NCBI GenBank assembly: GCA_044225825.1
Contig: JBGAIB010000004.1
Coordinates: forward strand, 1-64,000
DNA: 64,000 nt
Direction: 5' to 3'
DNA from: Bog-950 sp044225825
GTDB taxonomy: Bacteria > Bacteroidota > Bacteroidia > Chitinophagales > LD1
The notes under the pieces are model-generated. The model was not told the DNA's origin, made no database searches, and worked only from the letters and a program-made list of their open reading frames with translations. The translations under genes and the position numbers were made by a program. This document shows positions 7,338 to 15,780 of the stretch, one piece after another; the stretch's first letter is position 1, and each line of letters opens with the position of its first letter.

Positions 7338-8770
7338 TATGCGGTCTCTTTTTTACTAAACCTGCTGAAAAGTTGCTTGTAATAATCTACGCTGTAAAGC
7401 TTGGAGTCCTGGGTTGCTTTTAAGGTCAGGAAAAAGCCCAGCGGAAACAATATGAATGTGGAAAGCCACATGCCGCTATAGGTGGTTAATACATTGTTCT
7501 CGGTCAGCTTTTCGCCAATAATGGAGGTAACGTGATAAAGGATGAAGAACAATACGCTATAAAATAAAGGCCAACCCAGACCGCCTTTGCGGATAATAGA
7601 ACCTAGTGGTGCACCAATAAAAAACAATACCAGGCATGCCACCGAAAGAGTGAATTTCCGGTGCACTTCCACCGCATACGATGTTAACTCGCGCTCCTTA
7701 TATTCCAATTGCTTGGCTACCACGTCGGTAAAGTTTTTTACGTTGCGGGCATCAGTCATAGCACGCTCCATTATCTGTATACGGTCGTTGGTATTGTAGG
7801 CAGCAAGCAACTCAGTAATGTCCCGTACATCCGTAGTGGAGGCCGATTTAATTGGAACACTATCCAGCGCAAATTTTTTAATGCTCAGGTGATCATGCAG
7901 GTTAGCCGAATGTCCCGCAATCAGGCGGTCTTCATCCATTTTAATGGTATCAATCTGGTGCTGCAGTTGCTCCAGATTCAACATTTGTTTCAGGTCCTTA
8001 AAAAAGCTCTCATCCGTACGTGCCAGTTTAAACTGCGAAAGATCAAAACGTTTTTCCCAAGACTTGAACGAGGTGCTCACCATTTCATAATGGTTTTCTT
8101 TTGGATCCTTCGGGTCCACTTCGCGGTATTGATGACCGTTTTCCAGCTTAAGGGTTAAGGCAAGTGCGTCTTCGTCCTGCGTCATACTGCCCTTTTCGGC
8201 GGTAATAACATGGTCGTTCCCATGGCCGCTGGTATGGTCGTAAACGGTTATGTTATACAGGGTGTTCGTTTCGTCGTCCTTGCTGCCTACCTTGATGTAA
8301 AAGCCATCTATACCGGCATAAAAAATACCTGGCTTTAAGGCTACCGTAGGCTTTTGATGGCGAATATCGTAAAGCAGCGCACCGAACTTGAGGTTGGCTT
8401 TAGGCAATAGGTTATTGGAGAATACAAAGGCAAAGATGCCTATACCCGTTACGCCGATGATAAGTGCACGCATAAAACGCAGCAATGAAGTGCCGGCAGA
8501 CTTAACAGCAGTCAGTTCGTAGTTTTCGCCGAAGGAGCCGAAGGTCATAATGGAGGAGAGGAGCACCGCAAGGGGTAAAGCCAGCGGCACCAGACGTGCT
8601 GAGGCATATACCAATAACTCCAGTAAGATACCCGTGCTTAATCCTTTGCCTACCAGGTCATCCACATACTTCCATAAAAATTGCATTACCAGTACAAACT
8701 GGGCAATAAAAAAGGTGAGGACGAATGGGCCAACAAAGTTTTTAAGAACAAGCTTATCTATCTTCTTCAT
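7337..8770 (-). CDS. LptF/LptG family permease
   Basis: 477 residues of the YjgP/YjgQ family. The N-terminal helices begin KKIDKLVLKNFVGPF, followed by the conserved motif SFGENYELTAVKSAG. A large periplasmic beta-jellyroll region spans about residues 130-350, and three more helices form the C-terminal part. LptF and LptG are the membrane subunits of the ABC machine that extracts LPS from the inner membrane. Bacteroidota often keep the two permease genes apart. The periplasmic part carries an extra helical segment (about 260-340, DLKQMLNLEQLQ), common in the phylum. It is the first gene of the operon with PAP2 and GT39. Confidence 0.85.
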   Translation of the reverse strand: MKKIDKLVLKNFVGPFVLTFFIAQFVLVMQFLWKYVDDLVGKGLSTGILLELLVYASARLVPLALPLAVLLSSIMTFGSFGENYELTAVKSAGTSLLRFMRALIIGVTGIGIFAFVFSNNLLPKANLKFGALLYDIRHQKPTVALKPGIFYAGIDGFYIKVGSKDDETNTLYNITVYDHTSGHGNDHVITAEKGSMTQDEDALALTLKLENGHQYREVDPKDPKENHYEMVSTSFKSWEKRFDLSQFKLARTDESFFKDLKQMLNLEQLQHQIDTIKMDEDRLIAGHSANLHDHLSIKKFALDSVPIKSASTTDVRDITELLAAYNTNDRIQIMERAMTDARNVKNFTDVVAKQLEYKERELTSYAVEVHRKFTLSVACLVLFFIGAPLGSIIRKGGLGWPLFYSVLFFILYHVTSIIGEKLTENNVLTTYSGMWLSTFILFPLGFFLTLKATQDSKLYSVDYYKQLFSRFSKKETA

Positions 8771-8807
8771 CTGCGTTACTAAACGCTAAGGTAGAAAAGG
8801 CATTGTG

Positions 8808-9185
8808 CTATGCACCAATAGCATGCTTCAAATCTTCGATTTGTTTATCCCAAAGAAAAGATTGCTCTTTAATTTCCTTGGCTTCAGCAAAATCGGATAC
8901 TTCCAGAATAGTTTCGTTGCTGATTTCGGATTTGTAAACTCGGAAGCCGAAAAACTCGTTTTTAGGGCTGTCTTCCCATTTGTATTTCACCAACTCGTCT
9001 TCGATCAATTCCAGTTGTTTGGCGCGTTGATAAGACCCGCCCCAACCGAATATAAAGATGTCGCCCTGCGAATCGCAGTAATCGGCGAACCACTGCGCCA
9101 GGTTTGAAGGCTGTGTCAGAAATTCGAACAGAATAGCGGGTGAAGAGTGTATGATGTATTCGAGCGTATATTGCTTACGGGCCAT
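8808..9185 (-). CDS. START-like domain protein
   Basis: 125 residues starting MARKQYTLEYIIHSSPAILFEF and containing FLTQPSNLAQWFADY, the pattern of AHSA1/START-fold proteins with a helix-grip ligand pocket. A small stand-alone version of this type is widespread in Bacteroidota, but its ligand is unknown. It is on the same strand as the lptF/G-like operon, 37 bases upstream, and may be cotranscribed. Confidence 0.8.
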   Translation of the reverse strand: MARKQYTLEYIIHSSPAILFEFLTQPSNLAQWFADYCDSQGDIFIFGWGGSYQRAKQLELIEDELVKYKWEDSPKNEFFGFRVYKSEISNETILEVSDFAEAKEIKEQSFLWDKQIEDLKHAIGA

Positions 9186-9277
9186 GATAATTGATTGATA
9201 CTAAACAAAAGTGCCCTAAGGCATCGATGCAAGAATAGAAAATAATAATTAACGGCAAAATTTTTTTTCCCCCAGTT

Positions 9278-9293
9278 AATTGCACGTGCAATT
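9278..9293. promoter_or_regulatory. 16-bp perfect palindrome AATTGCACGTGCAATT
   Basis: A perfect palindrome in the divergent intergenic region, flanked by partially pairing CCCC (left) and GGGG (right). There is no T-run on the exit side of either strand (the T-run precedes it on the plus strand), so it is more likely an operator or a stem in a leader than a terminator. The nearest start is ATG 9333. Confidence 0.45.
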
Positions 9294-9332
9294 TTGGGGT
9301 GAATAATTACATTCAAGCCGTAAAACAGACTG

Positions 9333-9809
9333 ATGTTTACCAAACACCTTATAGATAAAACACTTATAACACTTGAGATAGGGGATAAAACCACCTTATT
9401 TATTTTATTGGATAAAAATGGCACTATTCATCGCAAGGGCGATGGCGGTAAACATGAGAAAGAACTTCCCCTAATGACCGGAGTTTCGCGGGAGGGACAC
9501 TTTGATGCGTTGATGATGACGGTAGATGAAAACCTGTTTCAATATGCCGGTGTTATTAAAATGCCGGAACGTGCCGGAACTGAGTGCCGTATGACCTTGA
9601 TTTTTAATGGAAACGACGGTGCTATCGATTACTCCTTCCGCGTCGTATATGGCGAGCAATCGCAGGGCCCGCCCATTGAATTAGTGCAGATTTTGATAAA
9701 TGCCGTAAAACTTACCGAGCCGTGGTATCAGCAACAGATTCAGCAGGCTATAGAAAATACTAAATCAAAGTGGTGGTCGTTCTGGAAGGACGACCCTAAC
9801 CACTTATAA
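9333..9809 (+). CDS. Hypothetical protein
   Basis: 158 residues, with no signal peptide and no membrane helix, so cytoplasmic. I do not recognise the family. The first 60 residues look like beta-strands (LITLEIGDKTTLFILLDKNG), a longer alpha/beta region follows, and the C-terminus is Trp-rich (KWWSFWKDD). It is a single gene read away from the START-like gene. The palindrome at 9278-9293 lies 40 bases upstream. Codon use matches its neighbours. Confidence 0.65.
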   Translation: MFTKHLIDKTLITLEIGDKTTLFILLDKNGTIHRKGDGGKHEKELPLMTGVSREGHFDALMMTVDENLFQYAGVIKMPERAGTECRMTLIFNGNDGAIDYSFRVVYGEQSQGPPIELVQILINAVKLTEPWYQQQIQQAIENTKSKWWSFWKDDPNHL

Positions 9810-9820
9810 TTAGATTTCGA

Positions 9821-10237
9821 TTAGCAGAAGTGTTCGAACACTTTTTTCAAATGTGCAGCAATAGCTTCAGCGCTGTTGCCTTCAATTTGATGGCGCTCTA
9901 CAAAATGCACCAACTTGCCATCTTTAAACAATGCCATACTTGGTGAAGAAGGTGGATATGGGGCAGTATATTCGCGTGCACGTGTAACCGCATCGCGGTC
10001 AACACCGGCAAAAGCAGTTACCAATTTGGTTGGCAGTTTGGCGCTTTCCTTCACCGCCATTTTAATAGCCGGGCGAGCGGCACCAGCAGCACAACCGCAA
10101 ACTGAGTTAAATACTAAAAACACTGTGCCGGTAGTTTGTGTTAAGGCAATATCTACATCGGCTGCGTTAATTAATTCTTCGAAACCAACACCGGTAAGGT
10201 CGGCTTTCATGGGAGCTACTAATTCAGCTGGATACAT
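9821..10237 (-). CDS. BrxA/BrxB-type bacilliredoxin
   Basis: 138 residues of the YphP/YqiW family. The characteristic CGC motif is at VCGCAAGAARPA (about residues 50-53), in the position of the thioredoxin active site, and the C-terminus has the expected HFVERHQIEG segment. In Firmicutes these proteins remove bacillithiol from proteins (de-bacillithiolation). Bacteroidota homologues are assumed to have a similar disulfide role. The start gives MYPAELVAPMKADLTG, typical for the family. The gene for a Fe-S assembly protein is 93 bases upstream on the same strand. Confidence 0.9.
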   Translation of the reverse strand: MYPAELVAPMKADLTGVGFEELINAADVDIALTQTTGTVFLVFNSVCGCAAGAARPAIKMAVKESAKLPTKLVTAFAGVDRDAVTRAREYTAPYPPSSPSMALFKDGKLVHFVERHQIEGNSAEAIAAHLKKVFEHFC

Positions 10238-10330
10238 CTTATTTAATTTTGAGTTTTTGAGTGAAGACTTGTTTTAATTCTCTGGTAGTGCGATATTAAG
10301 TAGAAGCTTTTTACCTGTGTATGACTTTTG

Positions 10331-10654
10331 TTACATAAAGCCTAACTCCAATTTAGCTTCTTCGCTCATCATTTCCTGGTTCCACGGTGGATCGAAAACC
10401 AATTCAATAGTTACATCCTTGACCCCTTCCACCGCTTTTGATTTTTGTTCAACCTCAGCAGGCATGGAGGCTGCAGCTGGGCAGTTGGGCGAAGTAAGTG
10501 TCATAACCACTTCAACAGCATTATCGGGGAACACATTTACCTCATATATCAGACCGAGATCGTAGATATTAACCGGGATTTCCGGGTCGAAAACGGTTTT
10601 TAATACCTCAATGACGGCATTTTTGATATCGGTTTCAGTCCTTACTTCGTTCAC
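10331..10654 (-). CDS. MIP18/SufT-like Fe-S assembly protein (DUF59)
   Basis: 107 residues of the DUF59 family. The signature DPEIPVNIYDLGLIYE is near residues 23-38 and MTLTSPNCPAAASMP near 52-66, including the conserved Cys. Family members (SufT, PaaD, MIP18) help mature or deliver iron-sulfur clusters. A second DUF59 domain occurs in this window, fused to the Mrp ATPase at 36239. Confidence 0.9.
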   Translation of the reverse strand: MNEVRTETDIKNAVIEVLKTVFDPEIPVNIYDLGLIYEVNVFPDNAVEVVMTLTSPNCPAAASMPAEVEQKSKAVEGVKDVTIELVFDPPWNQEMMSEEAKLELGFM

Positions 10655-10747
10655 AGTAGGGGCAAATTTAGATGAAGTCTAAATAAAATAAAAACCAACA
10701 GGCTAGCCTAAATGTTCATTTCCCATAAATTTATTCGTAAGTATCTG

Positions 10748-12724
10748 TTAATGACTTATTTGTGATATTATTTCGTTAACGGTATTTAAGGGCAGGCTAC
10801 ATGTTTTGTACTGGCAAACATATGCCTGCGTTTTACCGTCCTGGTATTTCCCCTGCAATAAGGGCAGTCCGGAAGGCCCCTCCGCTCCAAAAATAAACGC
10901 ATCCGGCCGGTAGTTCTGTAATAACTGTTGAACAAGGCTTTTCGCGTCCTTGCCACACACGGTTACCTGTTTAGGTTCTTCCATTATCCAGTCGGCCAAA
11001 GCAGCCCAATTGCCATAAAACGAAGTATAGCCGCTGATATGTTTAGTTAACAAAAGGCAGGCCTTTCGCGCCATTTCCAGCCACTCCGGTTTTTCCAGTA
11101 TAAGTCCTAATTGATACAGGCATTTCATCATTACTGAATTGGAAGAAGGAATCACATTATCCGAAGTTTCGGTCTTTCGGGCTATTAGTGGTGCATCGTC
11201 GACAGAGGTATAAAAGAATAGCCCAGTATTGAAATTGTAGAAATGCTGAATGGTATACTCTGCTATCCATGCAGCCTTACGCAGCCAATGCTCATTTAGT
11301 GTAACCTGATACAGATTCAGGAATGCTTCGCAAGTAAATCCATAATCATCCAAAAAGCCGTTGATGCTGCTGTGCCCGTTCTTATAGTTGCGCAGCACGC
11401 TGTGATCGCTATGTAGCTGATGTTTTTCGATAAACGCCGCTGCCTGCAAGGCTCTTTTTAGAAAAGCAGGCTCAGCGAAAGCTCTATAGGCATCGCAATA
11501 GCCATTAATCATCAGGGCATTCCAGGAGGTGAGGACCTTGTCATCCAATCCGGGACGCACGCGTTCAGCACGTTTCTGAAGCAGTAACGCCAACCATTTT
11601 TTTATTGTGGGATGTGATGCTCCCGGTTTACGGGTAAGGTTAATAGCGCCTTCAAAATTGCCTTCGACACTAACATTAAACACGCTGCAAAAAGGCTCAA
11701 AGTCGTCTTGCAAAATGGCTTTTAAGTCATTATAGCTCCAAACATAAAACTTCCCTTCATGCCCTTCGCTGTCGGCATCCAATGCTGAATAAAATCCTCC
11801 TTCGGTGTCACTTAACTCGCGATCAATAAAAGCCAGCGTTTCGTAAACCGCCCGGCGGTATTCCTGGTTACCGGTAACCAGGTAAGCTTCACTGTAAGCG
11901 GATACCAACAGGGCATTGTCGTATAGCATTTTTTCGAAATGAGGTATCTCCCAGGCATCGTCTACGCTGTACCTGGCAAAACCACCACCCACCTGATCAT
12001 AAATGCCGCCATAAAGCATATTATCGAGCGTAACTATTGCTGCCTGTAAGGCAATCTTGTTGTGCGTATAATAATGGTTGCGCAACAGGTAGCGCAAATT
12101 AACCGGCATCGGGAATTTAGGTGCCCCGCTGCGTCCACCCTTCTCAAAATCCCAGGTAGCTCTGAATTTTTCAAAAAGCTGCGGGCGCAATTGAGGGTGC
12201 AACTGTTGCTCCGCCTTGTTTTCCTCAATTACGTCCATTACCCGTATGTGATTGGTGATATTGGCAGCGCGCTCCATGGCCTCATCGCGCTTATTCTTCC
12301 AGTATTCTACAAACCAGGCCAGTACCTGCTTCCAATTCTCCTTCGGGAAATAAGTGCCTGCATAAACCGGCCGACCATCGGGCAGAGTCACTGCATTCAG
12401 GGGCCAACCGCCCCGGCCTGTAATTAACTGGCAGGCGTCCATATAAACCTGATCCACATCCGGCCGCTCTTCACGATCCACCTTAATGCAGATGAAGTGC
12501 TCGTTCATTAATGCCGCTACCGTTTCATCTTCAAAACTTTCATGTTCCATTACATGGCACCAATGGCAGGCTGAATAGCCGATGGAAACTATCACCAGTT
12601 TGTCTTCTTTTTTAGCTTTTTGCCAGGCTGCATCGTTCCAGCCCATCCAGTTTACAGGGTTGTGGGCATGTTGTAACAAATAAGGACTGGACTCGTTTAT
12701 AAGCTGATTGGTGAATTGCGCCAT
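10748..12724 (-). CDS. Thioredoxin-domain protein, YyaL/SPATA20 type (DUF255)
   Basis: 658 residues. It starts with the family hallmark ESSPYLLQHAHNPVNW, followed by a thioredoxin-like domain with SACHWCHVMEHESF (CHWC redox motif, about residues 52-58). The remaining 500 residues form an (alpha/alpha)6 barrel like N-acylglucosamine epimerases and cellulases (motifs GGIYDQVGGGFARYSVDD and WEIPHFEKMLYDNA). Length and order match the YyaL/SPATA20 family, whose activity is not established. It has no signal peptide and is a single gene. Confidence 0.9.
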   Translation of the reverse strand: MAQFTNQLINESSPYLLQHAHNPVNWMGWNDAAWQKAKKEDKLVIVSIGYSACHWCHVMEHESFEDETVAALMNEHFICIKVDREERPDVDQVYMDACQLITGRGGWPLNAVTLPDGRPVYAGTYFPKENWKQVLAWFVEYWKNKRDEAMERAANITNHIRVMDVIEENKAEQQLHPQLRPQLFEKFRATWDFEKGGRSGAPKFPMPVNLRYLLRNHYYTHNKIALQAAIVTLDNMLYGGIYDQVGGGFARYSVDDAWEIPHFEKMLYDNALLVSAYSEAYLVTGNQEYRRAVYETLAFIDRELSDTEGGFYSALDADSEGHEGKFYVWSYNDLKAILQDDFEPFCSVFNVSVEGNFEGAINLTRKPGASHPTIKKWLALLLQKRAERVRPGLDDKVLTSWNALMINGYCDAYRAFAEPAFLKRALQAAAFIEKHQLHSDHSVLRNYKNGHSSINGFLDDYGFTCEAFLNLYQVTLNEHWLRKAAWIAEYTIQHFYNFNTGLFFYTSVDDAPLIARKTETSDNVIPSSNSVMMKCLYQLGLILEKPEWLEMARKACLLLTKHISGYTSFYGNWAALADWIMEEPKQVTVCGKDAKSLVQQLLQNYRPDAFIFGAEGPSGLPLLQGKYQDGKTQAYVCQYKTCSLPLNTVNEIISQISH

Positions 12725-12832
12725 ATGGCGTAAAGATAGGCAGGCTTATTTAAAGTGCTGTCAATTACCGGGAGTCGACTTATTTACAGGATAAAACGGT
12801 GTCAATCACGAACTTCTGTGTTAATTAATCGT

Positions 12833-12840
12833 TACCTTTA
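12833..12840 (+). promoter_or_regulatory. -7-like element TACCTTTA
   Basis: Matches TAnnTTTG except for the last base and lies 26 bases before ATG 12867. Confidence 0.4.
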
Positions 12841-12866
12841 CATAGGTCTAAAACTTAGCGAGTCAA

Positions 12867-15779
12867 ATGATTAAACGTGTACTTTTGGCACTGGCCATCT
12901 TTACCGGTGTAAGTGTATTTGCACAGCCAACACAAACTTTTGCGGGCACTACCGGTAGCATACCTGATAACAATACATGGGTCACTTTTCCTGTTACCGT
13001 CTCAGGTTTGGGCCAAAGTGTTTTAAACGGCACCTGGGGGTTCGATAAATTGGTAATTAACATACAACACACCTACGATGGCGATCTGCAAGTGCATTTG
13101 GTATCCGCATCGGGGGTAGAGGTTACGGTTTTTGACAATGTAGGAGGTAGCGGCGCCAACTTTACTAATACCAACTTAAAGAAGAATTATACTACTCCAA
13201 TTACACAGGGCTCGGCACCATTTACCGGAAATTACAAACCAACGGGCGATTTTGGATTATTCAATAACGGTTCAAATGGTAATGGTACCTGGTATCTTAA
13301 AATTCGCGATACCGGCCCTGCCGATACCGGTAGAGTGGTAAGTTGGAACATTCGGTTCAGTAATGCACCTGCAACTCCACCAGTGCCTATGTCCAGCAAC
13401 CTGCCTATCGTAAAGATTTATACAAACGGCCAAACCATTCTGGACGATCCGAAGGTTCCGGTTGATTTCAGAATTATTGACAATGGCCCTGGACAACGAA
13501 ACTGGGATACCAATACTGTTTATACTTACCATCAGCAGGTTGGTATCGAATATCGTGGTTCATCTTCCGGTAGTGCCCCTAAAAAATCCTATGGTTTCGA
13601 AACCTGGGATGGTAACGGCAACGAGGTGGATACTACCTTGTTTGGTTTCCCTCCGCAAAGCGACTGGATACTTTCGGCCAGTTATTACGATAAAACGCTG
13701 ATGCGGAATGTGCTTAGCTACAAACTGTTTAATGACCTGGGGCATTATGCGGTAAAAACAAAATACGTTGAACTGTTTGTAGATGATGCCTACCAGGGTG
13801 TGTATGTGGCCATGGAGAAAATAAAGCGCGATAAGAACCGCGTGGATATTGCTAAGCTTACTGCACAAGATACCACCGGCGATAACCTTACCGGTGGCTA
13901 TATAGTTAAGGTAGATAAGTTTACAGGAAGCGGTGGTGCAGGTTTTTATTCCAATTATCCTCCTTCCAATCCGGCAGGCGATGTGATCTACTACCAATAC
14001 GAGTATCCCAATCAAACTGATATTCTGCAACAGCAAATGGCCTACATTCAACGTTTTGTTGATAGCTTTGAAGCCTCGCTCTACGGACCTAATTACCAGG
14101 ACCCCACTATCGGCTTCCGCCATTTTGCCGGAGAAAAAACATTCATCGATTACATGCTTATAAACGAAATGAGCAAAAACGTGGATGGTTATCGTTTAAG
14201 CACCTTTTTTTATAAGGATAAGCAAAGCAATGGAGGAAAGTTTAAAGCCGGCCCGGTATGGGATTACGATATTGCCTGGATGAATGCCGATTACTGCCAG
14301 GCACAGATAGATACCGGCTGGGCTTATAATCTGGATTATGTGTGTCTGGGTGCAGCGGTGCCTGCGCACTGGGAACGTATGATGAGCGACCCGCTATTTA
14401 AACAACGCGTTTATTGCCGTTGGACAGCCCTGCGCCAAACCACCTTGAGCTTCGATAGTTTGTATGCCTTTATTGATTCAACTGCTGCCTGGTTAAACGA
14501 AGGACAGCAACGCAATTTTACTACCTGGCCTATTTTGGGTGTAGCCACCTGGCCTGAACCTACACCTCTGCCTCAAACCTATGCGCAGGAAATTCAACGG
14601 TTAAAAAGCTGGATCACCAATCGCTTTATCTGGCTGGATGCAAAAATCAGCGCCTTTCCGCATCAAAACTTACCTGTTGCGCTGGGTAACGATACCAGCT
14701 TTTGCAGCGGACAGCAAATTACTTTGCAGCCAACTACCTCGTACGATTATTACACATGGAGCAACAATACCTACCTACCTACTTTAACCGTAAATACCTC
14801 TGGTGCTTATTCGGTTACTGTAGCTGATGAATTTAACTGTTCAGGTACGGATGCCATAAACGTTAATGTGCAGCAGGTTACGGGTTTAAATCTCGGCAAC
14901 GATACAGCTGTGTGCCAGGGTAGCAGTATAACTTTGAATGCCGGCAACTTTAACCAGTATAGCTGGAGCAACGGTGCCAGTGGTGCTGCTATCTCCGTTA
15001 GCCAAACAGGAGGGTATGCTGTTACCGTTACCAACCAAATTGGTTGTACGGCAAGCGATGCTGTTCAGGTATTGGTACATAATTTACCGCAGGCTCATTT
15101 GCCTGCTGATACAGGTTTTTGCCAGGGGTTTAGTGTGGTGCTGAACGCTGGTAATGCTACCAATTATCAGTGGAGCAATGGAAGCGCGCTTAATCCGCTT
15201 ACAATATCCAGCCCCGGCTTATACCAGGTAACAGCATTGGATAATATCGGCTGCAGTGCTACTGCAGTGGTGCAGGTAAGTCAATATGCCTTACCTAATG
15301 CTTCTTTTTCCAGTACCCAACAATCGCTCAGCGTCTTTTTATTCGAAGCTTTAAATGTAAATGCGGTTTCCTACCATTGGGATTTCGGCGATGGAAGTAC
15401 CAGTAGTTTAGCCAATGTAACACATGCCTTTCCGCTTACCGGCAGCTATAATGTTTACCTTACGGTAACTGATGAAAACGGTTGCCAGCAAACGCAATCG
15501 GTTTTAGTGCATGCTACCAGTGTAGGTATTCACAGCCTTAGCGCAGATAACTTTACAGTTTACCCCAATCCTACTACCGGGGTAGTAATAATCGATTGTA
15601 AGCAACTGGTCCCGGATCAGATTGTAGTGCGCAACCTGTTAGGAGAGGAGTTGGTTCGTATATATGGAGTAAAGGAATCGGTTACTACCCTACATGCCGA
15701 GACATTTGCTGCTGGCATTTACTTTATAGAGGTAAAGGCCGGTACTAAATCAGGTACCAGTAAGTTTGTAAAACAATAG
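12867..15779 (+). CDS. CotH-kinase domain protein, T9SS cargo
   Basis: A 970-residue secreted protein. A signal peptide occupies residues 1-18. A proprotein convertase P-domain-like beta-sandwich spans about 20-168 (GTWGFDKLVINIQHTYDGDL). A CotH kinase-like domain spans about 180-600, with GVYVAMEKIKRDKNRVDI near 311-328 and GPVWDYDIAWMNADY near 463-478. Three 80-residue Ig-like repeats follow, each beginning with a variant of LGNDTxxCxG. A PKD-like domain contains YHWDFGDGSTSS. A type A T9SS sorting domain (VYPNPTTGVVII to the end) covers about 895-970. CotH proteins phosphorylate protein serines on Bacillus spore coats; an extracellular kinase here is inference. Confidence 0.85.
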   Translation: MIKRVLLALAIFTGVSVFAQPTQTFAGTTGSIPDNNTWVTFPVTVSGLGQSVLNGTWGFDKLVINIQHTYDGDLQVHLVSASGVEVTVFDNVGGSGANFTNTNLKKNYTTPITQGSAPFTGNYKPTGDFGLFNNGSNGNGTWYLKIRDTGPADTGRVVSWNIRFSNAPATPPVPMSSNLPIVKIYTNGQTILDDPKVPVDFRIIDNGPGQRNWDTNTVYTYHQQVGIEYRGSSSGSAPKKSYGFETWDGNGNEVDTTLFGFPPQSDWILSASYYDKTLMRNVLSYKLFNDLGHYAVKTKYVELFVDDAYQGVYVAMEKIKRDKNRVDIAKLTAQDTTGDNLTGGYIVKVDKFTGSGGAGFYSNYPPSNPAGDVIYYQYEYPNQTDILQQQMAYIQRFVDSFEASLYGPNYQDPTIGFRHFAGEKTFIDYMLINEMSKNVDGYRLSTFFYKDKQSNGGKFKAGPVWDYDIAWMNADYCQAQIDTGWAYNLDYVCLGAAVPAHWERMMSDPLFKQRVYCRWTALRQTTLSFDSLYAFIDSTAAWLNEGQQRNFTTWPILGVATWPEPTPLPQTYAQEIQRLKSWITNRFIWLDAKISAFPHQNLPVALGNDTSFCSGQQITLQPTTSYDYYTWSNNTYLPTLTVNTSGAYSVTVADEFNCSGTDAINVNVQQVTGLNLGNDTAVCQGSSITLNAGNFNQYSWSNGASGAAISVSQTGGYAVTVTNQIGCTASDAVQVLVHNLPQAHLPADTGFCQGFSVVLNAGNATNYQWSNGSALNPLTISSPGLYQVTALDNIGCSATAVVQVSQYALPNASFSSTQQSLSVFLFEALNVNAVSYHWDFGDGSTSSLANVTHAFPLTGSYNVYLTVTDENGCQQTQSVLVHATSVGIHSLSADNFTVYPNPTTGVVIIDCKQLVPDQIVVRNLLGEELVRIYGVKESVTTLHAETFAAGIYFIEVKAGTKSGTSKFVKQ

Positions 15780-15780
15780 G

